Origin: Thomasclavelia cocleata
GTDB lineage: Bacteria; Bacillota_I; Bacilli_A; Erysipelotrichales; Coprobacillaceae
Reading direction: 5' to 3'
Length of the DNA: 42,286 bases
Assembly (NCBI RefSeq): GCF_900102365.1
Contig: NZ_FOIN01000022.1
Span: 1 to 42,286, forward strand
The translations under genes were made by a program, and so were the position numbers. A model generated the notes under the pieces. The model worked only from the letters and a program-made list of their open reading frames with translations, was not told the origin of the DNA and did no database searches. Below, one piece after another: positions 21,749 through 30,045 of this stretch (the stretch's first letter is position 1; every line of letters starts with the position of its first letter).

Positions 21749-24007
21749 GTGAAAGAAAAAATTTTAACATTATTGAGTGATGAAAATTATATAGAGCGTT
21801 CAATTGATTTAATAGCTAAAAAGATAAATTGTACAAGTAGTGATAAATTTATTAAATTAGTTAAATTAATGAATGAATTAGAAGAAACAGGTGTAGTAGT
21901 AAGAAATAAATATAATCATTATTATTTGCCTAATCAGTTTGGTATGGTCTTGGGAACTCTTACTATTAATAAAAAGGGTTTTGGTTTCGTTGCAGTTGAA
22001 GACCAAGAAAAAGATATATTTATTGCTCCTGATTCTTTAAAGGATGCTTTTAATAAGGATATTGTATTAGTTGAAATAAATAAATATAGTGAAGTTGAAA
22101 GACCTGAGGGTAAAATAATTCGAGTAATAAAGCGTGGTCAAACTAAATTGGTTGGTGAGATTAAAAAAGGTAAACGTGATTATTATGTTGATGTTGATGA
22201 TCCTAAATTTGATAAGCGAGTTTATGTTGATCATGCTCATTTGCATGGTGCTATGCCAGGTCATAAAGTGTTAGTTGAAATTAAGGTATATAAACCTATA
22301 TTAAAAGGGGATATCGTAAAGATATTGGGACACAAAAATGATCCAGGAATTGATATTTTATCAATTGTTTATGAACATGGAGCATCAGTTGAATTTCCAA
22401 AAGCTGTATATGAACAAATTGAAGAAATTCCTGATACATTAGATGGTATTGATATAGGTGATCGAGTTGATTTGCGTAATGAAGTAGTTGTTACAATTGA
22501 TGGTGACGATGCTAAAGATTTGGATGATGGTATTTCATTAAAAAGATTAGCTAATGGTAATTATCGTTTAGGAGTTCATATTGCTGATGTATCTTATTAT
22601 GTAAAGGAAGGTTCGCCATTAGATAAAGAAGCTTTTTCAAGAGGAACATCTATTTATTTGGCAGATCGAGTTATACCAATGTTACCTCATAAATTATCAA
22701 ATGGTATTTGTTCTTTGAATCCTCATGTTGATCGTTTTACAGTTTCATGTTTTATGGAAGTTGATCAAAATGGAGATGTTATTGAACATGAAATCATACC
22801 TGCAATTATTAATTCAACAGAAAGAATGACTTATACTAATGTTAATAAGATATTAGATGGTGACCAAATGTTACAATTACAGTATAGTCATGTTAAGGAA
22901 TTATTTTTCTTGATGCAGGAATTAGCTTTGATTTTACAAAAAAAGAAAGCTAGGCGTGGAGCAATTGATTTTGATGTTAAAGAAGCAAAGGTTATTGTTA
23001 ATAACAAAGGTGAAACAACTGATGTAGTTTTAAGAGAGCGTGGAGCTAGTGATCGTATTATTGAAGAATTTATGTTGCTAGCTAATGAAACTGTTGCTGA
23101 ACACTTTAAGTGGCTTGAACTACCTTTTATTTATCGTGTTCATGAACAACCAAAAACAAAGAAATTAATGCAGTTTTGTTCAATTGCTAAAATTATGGGG
23201 TATACTATTAAAGGATCATTAGAAAATATATATCCTAATGAATTAAGCAGTATTATAGAAGCAAGTAAAGATACTCCAGAACATACAATTATATCAACTT
23301 TATTATTACGTTGTATGCAAAAAGCACGTTATGATGAACAGTGTTTGGGGCATTTTGGGTTAGCTGATGAATTTTATACGCATTTTACTTCGCCGATTAG
23401 GCGTTATCCTGATTTAATTGTTCATCGTATGATTAGAAGATATCTTTTTGAAAAAAGGTTAGATAATCAAACAATTAAACATTATCAAGAGATAATGCCA
23501 GAGATTGCTCTTCAAAGTTCTAATCAAGAACGTGAAGCAATTGATATTGAGCGTGAAGTTGATGATATGAAAATTGCTGAATATATGGAAAAACATATAG
23601 GTGAAGAATTTGAAGGAATTATAAGTTCTATTACCAATTTTGGTTTTTTTGTTGAACTTGATAACACAATAGATGGCTTAGTTCATGTTAGTGATTTAAC
23701 AGATGATTTTTATTTTTTTGATGAAAAAAATCTTCGCTATATAGGTCAAAGAACAGGTAAAGTGTTTAAAATGTCTGATTGTGTTAAGGTGAGAGTTGCT
23801 AGTGCATCAAAAATAGATAAATCAGTAGATTTTGAAATTGTTGGCATGAAATCCAACAAAAAGACACAAAAAACTGTTATAATAAATACACGTAAAGATG
23901 ATAAAAGAAAAAAAGGTCATTCTAAGCGTAGACGAAAACATGATTTTTCACGTTCTAATAAACGAGAAAGAAATGGTAAAGTAAGACATCGAAAAAGTAA
24001 ATATTAA
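21749..24007 (+). CDS. rnr: Ribonuclease R
   Basis: 752 residues: an N-terminal winged-helix-like segment, two cold-shock RNA-binding domains (about 65-225), the RNB catalytic domain with the acidic cluster IDGDDAKDLDD (Asp251-260), an S1 domain (about 620-700, GIISSITNFGFFVEL) and a very basic tail (KKGHSKRRRKH). It is a processive 3'-5' exoribonuclease that degrades structured RNA and works with tmRNA-SmpB on defective mRNA. GTG start with AAAGGGTGG upstream. Confidence 0.97.
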   Translation: MKEKILTLLSDENYIERSIDLIAKKINCTSSDKFIKLVKLMNELEETGVVVRNKYNHYYLPNQFGMVLGTLTINKKGFGFVAVEDQEKDIFIAPDSLKDAFNKDIVLVEINKYSEVERPEGKIIRVIKRGQTKLVGEIKKGKRDYYVDVDDPKFDKRVYVDHAHLHGAMPGHKVLVEIKVYKPILKGDIVKILGHKNDPGIDILSIVYEHGASVEFPKAVYEQIEEIPDTLDGIDIGDRVDLRNEVVVTIDGDDAKDLDDGISLKRLANGNYRLGVHIADVSYYVKEGSPLDKEAFSRGTSIYLADRVIPMLPHKLSNGICSLNPHVDRFTVSCFMEVDQNGDVIEHEIIPAIINSTERMTYTNVNKILDGDQMLQLQYSHVKELFFLMQELALILQKKKARRGAIDFDVKEAKVIVNNKGETTDVVLRERGASDRIIEEFMLLANETVAEHFKWLELPFIYRVHEQPKTKKLMQFCSIAKIMGYTIKGSLENIYPNELSSIIEASKDTPEHTIISTLLLRCMQKARYDEQCLGHFGLADEFYTHFTSPIRRYPDLIVHRMIRRYLFEKRLDNQTIKHYQEIMPEIALQSSNQEREAIDIEREVDDMKIAEYMEKHIGEEFEGIISSITNFGFFVELDNTIDGLVHVSDLTDDFYFFDEKNLRYIGQRTGKVFKMSDCVKVRVASASKIDKSVDFEIVGMKSNKKTQKTVIINTRKDDKRKKGHSKRRRKHDFSRSNKRERNGKVRHRKSKY

Positions 24008-24028
24008 TAATTAAAAGGGGGAATGTGT

Positions 24029-24475
24029 ATGAAGATTATTTCAAACAACAAAAAGGCGTATCATGATTATTTTATTTTAAATACTTATGAGGCTGGTGTT
24101 GAGTTAAAAGGGACAGAAATAAAATCAGTTCGTTTAGGAAATGTTAATCTAAAAGATGCTTTTGTTAGAATCAAAGATAATGAAGCATTTATAGAAAATA
24201 TGCACATTTCTCCTTATAGTCATGGTAATCGTTTTAATCATGAACCATTAAGAACAAGAAAACTTCTTTTACATAAAAAAGAAATATTAAAAATTTCTAA
24301 TAAATTAAAAGAAGGAGGCTTGACAGTTGTACCAACTAAGCTATACTTTAATACAGGTAGTAAAGTTAAATTAGAAATTGGTCTTGCTCGTGGTAAAAAA
24401 CTTTATGATAAACGTCAAGATTTAAAAGAAAGGGATTCTAAAAGAGAAATTCAAAAAGCTCTTAAAAATTATTAA
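24029..24475 (+). CDS. smpB: SsrA-binding protein SmpB
   Basis: 148 residues with all family marks: [47 protein letters not shown] and a C-terminal basic tail ending [13 protein letters not shown]-like. It binds tmRNA and places it in stalled ribosomes. The ATG at 24029 has AAAAGGGGG 7 bases upstream; the ATG at 24023 almost abuts that site. tmRNA follows 3 bases after the stop. Confidence 0.96.
   Translation: MKIISNNKKAYHDYFILNTYEAGVELKGTEIKSVRLGNVNLKDAFVRIKDNEAFIENMHISPYSHGNRFNHEPLRTRKLLLHKKEILKISNKLKEGGLTVVPTKLYFNTGSKVKLEIGLARGKKLYDKRQDLKERDSKREIQKALKNY
24320..24347 (+). promoter_or_regulatory. Possible internal promoter for ssrA, inside smpB
   Basis: Perfect TTGACA (24320-24325), 16-bp spacer, TATACT (24342-24347), about 130 bases before the mature tmRNA 5' end. 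It falls on conserved smpB codons, so the match may partly be chance. Confidence 0.4.
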
Positions 24476-24478
24476 ACT

Positions 24479-24831
24479 GGGGGTGTCCTGGGTTCGACAG
24501 GTATATGTCTGACCTTAGCTGCAGTCGAAGGCATTCGTTAAATGCACAAATAAATAACTGGAAACAGACAAACTAATTACGCTTTCGCTTAGTCGACATA
24601 GACATGAAAGCTGCCACTATTTAGTGTGCCTATAACTAGATAACTGGTATCATAAATTTATAGGATAAGAGTATCTAAAGCTTAGGTAGGTATTACGAAA
24701 ATTTTATAAGCTCGTTAGGTGGAAAATTGCTCATTGATTGTAGCCTAATTAAATTAGTTCAATGAGATAAACTGTAGACGCTTTGGAGGGATTATGCTTG
24801 GACAGGGGTTCGATTCCCCTCACCTCCACCA
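24479..24831 (+). ncRNA. ssrA: Transfer-messenger RNA (tmRNA)
   Basis: 353 nt. The ends form the tRNA-like acceptor GGGGGTG / CACCTCC plus A-CCA, with T arm GGGTTCGATTCCCC at the 3' end. The tag frame probably resumes at GGA (24560) after AATAACT and reads GNRQTNYAFA, ending at TAG (24590-24592). The NYAFA ending resembles mycoplasma tags rather than the ALAA of Bacillus. It rescues stalled ribosomes with SmpB, encoded just upstream. Confidence 0.96.
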
Positions 24832-24845
24832 ATAAACCAATTGAC

Positions 24846-24876
24846 CGAATAGATTGGATATCTATTCGTTTTTTTT
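24846..24876 (+). terminator. Terminator of ssrA
   Basis: Perfect 9-bp stem CGAATAGAT / ATCTATTCG (24846-24854, 24860-24868), 5-nt loop, eight T. Confidence 0.92.
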
Positions 24877-24898
24877 ATATAGAAAGGGTGTGTTTTTC

Positions 24899-26023
24899 AT
24901 GAATTATATTTTAAAACAATTTGATAATAATTTATTGTATTTTTCATTGGATTATACAAATGATGGATTACAAGTTCATATCAATTCAGTTAATGAGAAT
25001 ATGAAAAATCAAATCCCTTTAGATTTAGAGGTTGATGATAACTCACTAAAACGATGGTTGGAGAAAAGAACTATTCCAAGAAATAGAGCATATGTATCAA
25101 ACTTTTTATCAAGACTAGGTTTAAACGAAAAAGATACAAAAGGAATTATTGAAATATGTCAAGGATTATCACTTAATGATAGTTATTGGGTCGTTAAAGA
25201 AGATTGTACAGATATATTTAGTGATAAAAATCTATATACAAATTCATTTAATACAAATATAGCTTCTATTGCATTTACTGGGTATGGAAGCTATACTAGA
25301 TCTTCTTTCCGTTCATCACCTGAGTTTACAACCAATGGTATGCTTGCAAAATCATGGCGAAGAATAAAAGGCAAAGTGATGCTTTACAAGTCAGGAACAG
25401 AAGGTTTTGCAAACAGTGGATTAGAACCCTATTCGGAATTCTATGCTAGTCAAGTGGCAAGAACAATGGAATTAAATCACATTGATTATAATTTATCTAA
25501 ATGGAAAGGAAAGCTATGTTCAACTTGTGAGTTATTTACAAGTCAAGATATTTCATTTATTCCTATTGGTAGATTAGTAAAAACCGGAGGCATTGCAGCG
25601 GTTATAGAATATTATAAAATTTTAGGAGATAACTATTATCAAGAACTTATAGATATGCTAGTTTTTGATGCTGTTATCTTAAATGAGGATAGACATTTTG
25701 GTAATTTTGGATTATTAGTTGATAGTAATATTAATCAAATAATTGCGCCAGCACCAATCTTTGATAATGGATTATCTTTGTTATGCTATGCGATGGACAG
25801 TGATTTTAAAGAAATAAATACTTATGTATCTACACGTCTTCCAGCAGCCTATCAAGATTTTATAGGATTTGTTAAACCATTAATGTCAAATAGGCAAAAA
25901 GATAAACTTAGAAAATTAATAAATTTTAAGTTTGATAGAAAAACAAGGTATAAATTATCAAATAAACGTTTAAAACAATTAGAAAAAATAATTCAAGAAA
26001 GAGTAATATTATTATTAGATTAA
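24899..26023 (+). CDS. HipA-like serine/threonine kinase
   Basis: 374 residues. The N-terminal region carries the motif LKRWLEKRTIPRNRAYVSNF and GLSLNDSYWVV, found in stand-alone Firmicute HipA-like proteins. The C-terminal kinase shows K164 (MLYKSG), E180 (PYSEFYASQ), the catalytic loop LNEDRHFGNFG with D264 and N269, and the metal Asp D289 in FDNG. HipA toxins phosphorylate targets such as glutamyl-tRNA synthetase. No HipB-like helix-turn-helix partner gene adjoins it, so this is not a classical hipBA pair. The ATG at 24899 has AAAGGGTG 8 bases upstream. It lies immediately after ssrA, a frequent insertion site for mobile DNA. Confidence 0.82.
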   Translation: MNYILKQFDNNLLYFSLDYTNDGLQVHINSVNENMKNQIPLDLEVDDNSLKRWLEKRTIPRNRAYVSNFLSRLGLNEKDTKGIIEICQGLSLNDSYWVVKEDCTDIFSDKNLYTNSFNTNIASIAFTGYGSYTRSSFRSSPEFTTNGMLAKSWRRIKGKVMLYKSGTEGFANSGLEPYSEFYASQVARTMELNHIDYNLSKWKGKLCSTCELFTSQDISFIPIGRLVKTGGIAAVIEYYKILGDNYYQELIDMLVFDAVILNEDRHFGNFGLLVDSNINQIIAPAPIFDNGLSLLCYAMDSDFKEINTYVSTRLPAAYQDFIGFVKPLMSNRQKDKLRKLINFKFDRKTRYKLSNKRLKQLEKIIQERVILLLD

Positions 26024-26609
26024 TAGTATCACTCATTTTTTAATGGGATAACTTGTATCCTAGTGACATCCAAACTGAGCGTTAAATCCAAATTGAAGAA
26101 GTGAAATGGATGGTGTTGGAAAAACACCGATAAAATCAAATATTTTTTGAATAAATTAAATATCACTAAAAATTCCTATTTTGATGGATATCACATAAGT
26201 AGCACTGATGAGTGAAAATTTTTTAATATATTTTTTATAAAAGATTGATAAACATGATGAAAACTACTAGAAAAGATAAATATAAGAGATAAGCTGGTTT
26301 AAATGTGTTTGTTGATATGATTATTTTTTGGAATGTTTAATAAAATATTTAGTCCCTATTATCTTAGCTATATTAAATATAATCAGAGGATTATTGTTAT
26401 GTAGATGTTTTTGGCATGTTATCTGAAAAGTATGTGTGATATGATGCATAACTTAAAGATGATGATGTTATTAATAATTTATCCTTATAATCAATAACAA
26501 AATGAAAATATTTCATTATAATTTCGAATTCTTTTACATTTTGCTACACATCTTTAAATAAAACGTTTTTCTTGTTTTTTTAGATCGGATACACTTTATA
26601 TTTTAGTGA

Positions 26610-26640
26610 AAAACAAAAAGATTGTCTTTAAAAACAATCT
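26610..26640 (-). terminator. Terminator of fic
   Basis: AGATTGT / ACAATCT (26619-26625, 26634-26640); on the minus strand it is followed by TTTTTGTTTTT-like sequence. Confidence 0.7.
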
Positions 26641-26647
26641 ATATTTT
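26616..26647 (+). repeat. Hairpin repeat, copy A
   Basis: 32-nt element related to copy B at 28601-28633 (about 28 of 33 aligned positions identical, same orientation). The stem differs by a T-A to C-G compensatory change and one G-C to G-T change while the loop CTTTAAAA is kept. It coincides with the fic terminator. Confidence 0.5.
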
Positions 26648-26654
26648 ACATTGA

Positions 26655-27407
26655 TTATGAATTGAATTCAATGTCATGTTCTTGTATATAATCAACTGTT
26701 TCTTTCAAAAAAGTTAACTTTTCATCCAATAGACTTTGGCAATGTTCGAATATTTTTAAAAGTTCAGTATAATCTTTTTTTGATTGCGCTACATAAAGTG
26801 ATTCCATGTAATTCTTAGAATAATAATCATCAATCAAAATAAGATCTATATTATTCTCTATACATTGCTTAAGCATAATGAATCTTCCTATACGACCATT
26901 TCCATCTTGAAAAGGATGAATATTTTCAAATCTTGCATGAAACTTTACAATATCCTGAAGTGACTTAGATGATGCTTCCCATTTTAAAAGTAGTTCTTCT
27001 ATTCTTATATCTACTTCCCAAGGCTGGGCTAGTTTTAAATCAACACCAGAAATCATATTGGGTATCTTTTTCCAACATCCTGCAAATCCTCTTTCATGAT
27101 CAAGTGTTTTATCTTTCAACATACGATGAAGTTCAAGTATTAATTGTTTTGATAATGGTTCGTTTAATGTTTTAATAACAAAATCAAATAATTTAGTAGA
27201 GTTGATTGTTTCATATACATCATCAATTTTATGACTACCTTCAATAATATTTTGTTGTAAATATTTTTCTAGGTTTTCTTTTGTAAAAGTACTTCCCTCA
27301 AGTTTATTTGAATGATATAGAAATTCTGTCTTGATACTTTCGTATGCAGAATTAGGTGTGCCTTTCAAATACATTATAATTTGGAACTGATAATCATATT
27401 TTTTCAT
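26655..27407 (-). CDS. Fic-domain protein (probable AMP-transferase) with internal inhibitory motif
   Basis: 250 residues. The Fic core motif HPFQDGNGRIGR is complete (H164 to R175), so transfer of AMP or a related nucleotide to a target hydroxyl is chemically possible. An N-terminal inhibitory motif S-x3-E-G is present at S33-E37-G38 (SNKLEG), which makes it a class II self-inhibited Fic protein. The ATG at 27407 directly follows a GTG at 27410; AAAGG is close to both, so the start is uncertain by one codon. A small decayed frame lies upstream on the same strand. Target unknown. Its position in the ssrA-proximal accessory zone beside a HipA-like kinase suggests stress or defence modules. Confidence 0.88.
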   Translation of the reverse strand: MKKYDYQFQIIMYLKGTPNSAYESIKTEFLYHSNKLEGSTFTKENLEKYLQQNIIEGSHKIDDVYETINSTKLFDFVIKTLNEPLSKQLILELHRMLKDKTLDHERGFAGCWKKIPNMISGVDLKLAQPWEVDIRIEELLLKWEASSKSLQDIVKFHARFENIHPFQDGNGRIGRFIMLKQCIENNIDLILIDDYYSKNYMESLYVAQSKKDYTELLKIFEHCQSLLDEKLTFLKETVDYIQEHDIEFNS

Positions 27408-27519
27408 CACCTTTCGTTTATTATTATATCATTAAAATTCTATTTGTTTCAATTTATAAAATAGATCTTTATTTTCTATTTATTTCTTTTTTAGTTAATT
27501 TTAGGTTGATATCTTGTTT

Positions 27520-27680
27520 TTACATTTCTTTAATAAAATCCCTAACCTCAGGCTCTACACTTTTCTTATACATATATGATAACGCATTAAATATTTTAGC
27601 TTCCAATGTTGTATTTTTTCGCTAGAATAGAATGTAACACTCTTATCTTTGACTGTTGATATTTTGATTTAACTTTGCAT
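27520..27680 (-). pseudogene. Broken small gene upstream of fic
   Basis: On the minus strand an ATG at 27680 has a good ribosome binding site (AAGGAG, 6-7 bases away), but the frame stops after three codons. Protein-like sequence then continues across frames: STVKDKSVTFYSSEK, then, after one base of shift in an A6 tract, NTTLEAKIFNALSYMYKK and SVEPEVRDFIKEM before TAA. Restoring the frame gives about 55 residues. No family recognised. It is oriented like fic and ends 113 bases before it, where a small partner gene could sit. Confidence 0.4.
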
Positions 27681-28014
27681 GACTTTCTCCTTTTTTGAAT
27701 ATCAAGTTTTATGTATAATTTTTCAAAATTTTCATTAAACAAGAAATAACTGTCAGTTTTTTAGGGGCATAGATAATTAGAAAATTAGGAAAATGTAGTA
27801 AATACAAAAGGTAGAAATTAGTGATTATATTATCACAATATTTCTACCTTTATTTGATAACTAAATCTCTAGAGATTTAAAGTAAAATTAATTTTTATCC
27901 CAATTTTGTATAAATACTAAGAAATGTGCTTATTACATTTAATTAATAACTAACTAATTAATCATTCAATTTCGCATCATCAATGTAAAAATATTCTAAT
28001 GATTTTTTACTAGT
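27681..28014. other. Intergenic stretch between the broken small gene and the small membrane protein
   Basis: Apart from one large hairpin (annotated as a terminator) nothing is recognised. Confidence 0.4.
27806..27855. terminator. Large inverted repeat, probable bidirectional terminator
   Basis: 12-bp perfect arms AAAGGTAGAAAT / ATTTCTACCTTT (27807-27818, 27840-27851) plus inner GTGAT / ATCAC. T-rich sequence follows on both strands. The nearest minus-strand gene ends at 28015. Confidence 0.55.
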
Positions 28015-28353
28015 TTATGCCTTTTTCATTTTTGCAAATCCAACAAAAGATAAAATCATTTGAATTATTATGAATATAAAATAAGGAATAAACATAACTA
28101 TAGCTACAGCATATAGAATTGCACCAGTAAGAGCAAATCCACGTTTATTCATAAATAAACCTAAACCATTAAATATGACAGCTAAGACTGTACATATCAT
28201 ATGAGGTGTAACTAATGCAGTTGCAATAGCAGCACCAGCCTGTTCAGCACCTTCAGAGCCACCTACAGCTCCACCAAAGTACGCTACTATGTAGATAGCA
28301 TAGAGAACACCTAGTACAAACGAAACTAAAAGACATTTGTTTAAATTTTTCAT
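28015..28353 (-). CDS. Small polytopic membrane protein of unknown function
   Basis: 112 residues with about four membrane helices (CLLVSFVLGVLYAIYIVAYF; a Gly/Ala-rich segment; MICTVLAVIFNGLGLFM; TGAILYAVAIVMFIPYFIF) and a short basic end KMKKA. No charged catalytic residues and no family name. Strong GGAGAGGGG site just before the ATG. It stands alone in the accessory zone. Confidence 0.65.
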   Translation of the reverse strand: MKNLNKCLLVSFVLGVLYAIYIVAYFGGAVGGSEGAEQAGAAIATALVTPHMICTVLAVIFNGLGLFMNKRGFALTGAILYAVAIVMFIPYFIFIIIQMILSFVGFAKMKKA

Positions 28354-28740
28354 AACCCCTCTCCTTTCTTAATTTTATATCAATATCTCATTTTGTAGAA
28401 CACAACTATGTAATGGGTTGTGTCCATTTTTATAATAACATAAAATCTCATGAGAACAAAATAAAAAGAAGTGAATTTATGTTTTATTTTGTAAAAAAAT
28501 GGTTGAATGGGATATGAGATTAGTTGATATAATAATGTAAATAGTTTTTTTAGATATAAAGAAGATATGATATAGGTATGCATTTGTAGTAGTTATAAAA
28601 TAAAGACTGTCTTTAAAAATAGTCTTATATTTTTTGTTTAAAATTTAAAATAGTACTATTTTATAAAAAGAATTTTGACATTTAGCTTATAGTAATTAAA
28701 AATAAATATAAGCATAAAATATAATTAGGGGGAACAGATT
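28354..28740. other. AT-rich gap upstream of the subtilase gene
   Basis: Contains hairpin repeat copy B and a TTGACA at 28675-28680 that may be the -35 of the subtilase gene, though its -10 (TAAAAA at 28697-28702) is poor. A 67-codon minus-strand frame here lacks a ribosome binding site and protein-like composition. Confidence 0.4.
28601..28633 (+). repeat. Hairpin repeat, copy B
   Basis: AAAGACT...AGTCTT hairpin followed by ATATTTTTT, related to copy A at 26616-26647 with compensatory stem changes. It has terminator form but no gene directly upstream on the plus strand. Confidence 0.5.
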
Positions 28741-29907
28741 ATGTATGATAAATATGAAACAGGAAAAGTAATTATAGCTGTAAATGAAAAAATTTCTTTT
28801 GATGAAATTGAGTTTTATATTAGCGCTGCTTTAGAAAGTATTGAATATGAAAAAATAGAGATTATTTTTAGTTCTAGTATGGTAATGGCAAAAAATGATG
28901 CTGAGAATATTATTCTGATTTATTTAAAAGATAAGAATCCAACAACTGTAATTAAAGCTATTGAAAAACTTTCATTGAGTCCATATATAAATTATGCAGA
29001 GCCTGATTATTTAGAAGAAATGCATCTAGTATCTAATGATCCACTGTACAAGTATCTTTGGGGAATTCAGAAGGTCAATGCACCTTTGGCATGGAATTAT
29101 ACAACTGGAAGTAGTGAGGTTGTTGTAGGGGTTATTGATACTGGAATTGATTATAATCATCAAGATATAGCACAGAATATGTGGGTTTCACCAAATGCAA
29201 ATTTATTTTATGGTTGGAATTTTGCTGATAATGATGATAACTCTATTGATACTGATGGACATGGGAGCCATGTAGCAGGAACAATAGGAGCGGTTGGTAA
29301 TAATGGTATTGGTATTACAGGAGTATGCTGGAATGTCAGAGTGGCATCTTTAAAATTTGGTCTTGATATTGCATCAGCTATTGCAGCGATTGATTTTGCA
29401 AATAATTTTAATATTCAAATTCTTAATGCTAGTTGGGGTGGGCGAGCATATTCTTATTCTTTAGAATATGCTATAGAAAATTATAATGGATTATTTATTG
29501 CTTCTGCAGGAAATAATGGGACAAATAATGATATTGAACCTATTTATCCTGCTTCTTATGATAGTGATAATATTATATCGGTTGCAGCGACAGATCCATA
29601 TGATGCATTGGCTCGTTTTTCAAATTATGGAGTAGATAGTGTTGATATAGCTGCTCCAGGAACGGATATATTAAGTCTTGATTTATATGGCGGATATAGT
29701 CCGTTAAATGGTACTTCTATGGCAGCTCCACATGTAGCTGGCGCAGCAGCTTTATTGAAATCATATATGCCTAATATTTCTACTTTAAGTTTAAAAAATA
29801 TTATTTTATCTAGTGTGGATAAAAATTCAAATTTAAATGGTAAAATATCAACAGGTGGTCTACTAAACATAGATGCAATGTTTAGTTTAGCAAAGTATTG
29901 GAAATAA
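28741..29907 (+). CDS. Subtilisin-family (S8) serine protease without signal peptide
   Basis: 388 residues. A propeptide-like N-terminal region of about 95 residues with the I9-type pattern (ENIILIYLKDKNPTTVIKAI, YINYAEPDYLEE), then a subtilase domain with the complete triad: D133 (GVIDTGID), H174 (DGHGSHVAGTIG) and S326 (NGTSMAAPHVAGAAALL), and oxyanion N258 (SAGNNG). There is no signal peptide or membrane helix at the annotated start, and the ribosome binding site (AGGGGGA) fixes that start. The enzyme is therefore intracellular or leaves by an unusual route. It ends about 40 residues after the Ser, so it is a minimal single-domain form. Confidence 0.92.
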   Translation: MYDKYETGKVIIAVNEKISFDEIEFYISAALESIEYEKIEIIFSSSMVMAKNDAENIILIYLKDKNPTTVIKAIEKLSLSPYINYAEPDYLEEMHLVSNDPLYKYLWGIQKVNAPLAWNYTTGSSEVVVGVIDTGIDYNHQDIAQNMWVSPNANLFYGWNFADNDDNSIDTDGHGSHVAGTIGAVGNNGIGITGVCWNVRVASLKFGLDIASAIAAIDFANNFNIQILNASWGGRAYSYSLEYAIENYNGLFIASAGNNGTNNDIEPIYPASYDSDNIISVAATDPYDALARFSNYGVDSVDIAAPGTDILSLDLYGGYSPLNGTSMAAPHVAGAAALLKSYMPNISTLSLKNIILSSVDKNSNLNGKISTGGLLNIDAMFSLAKYWK

Positions 29908-29992
29908 AAAGCTGTTTACACTTAATTGATTGTTGCTGGAAAAGAAATTAAGGCTAATAAATCAAAATATTATGGATAACTAGTAATAGTAA

Positions 29993-30026
29993 AAAAGTAT
30001 GTACATTAAGTTATACATACTTTTTG
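29993..30026. terminator. Bidirectional terminator between subtilase and ytaF-like gene
   Basis: Perfect 12-bp arms AAAAAGTATGTA / TACATACTTTTT (29993-30004, 30015-30026) with a 10-nt loop; A tract on one side and T tract on the other serve both convergent genes. Confidence 0.88.
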
Positions 30027-30045
30027 TTTGGTTTAAGAATACATT

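Larger units (their letters stand above)
26024..26654. other. Gene-poor stretch with possible gene debris
   Basis: No intact gene. A 36-codon frame (26105-26215), reading WCWKNTDKIKYFLNKLNITK and then YFDGYHISSTDE before TGA, and an upstream piece WDNLYPSDIQTER in another frame look like fragments of a broken gene. Family not recognised. The 3' end holds the fic terminator. Confidence 0.35.

Noticed and set aside
24899-26023. Classical hipBA toxin-antitoxin pair
   Set aside because: No HipB-like helix-turn-helix gene adjoins the HipA-like gene; the tmRNA terminator is directly upstream and only debris follows.
28380-28583. 67-codon minus-strand frame
   Set aside because: No ribosome binding site, Tyr/Phe-rich random-looking composition and no family resemblance.
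24821-28740. Attachment-site repeat of the ssrA 3' end
   Set aside because: I looked for a second copy of the CCCCTCACCTCCACC end downstream and saw none; no integrase gene either.
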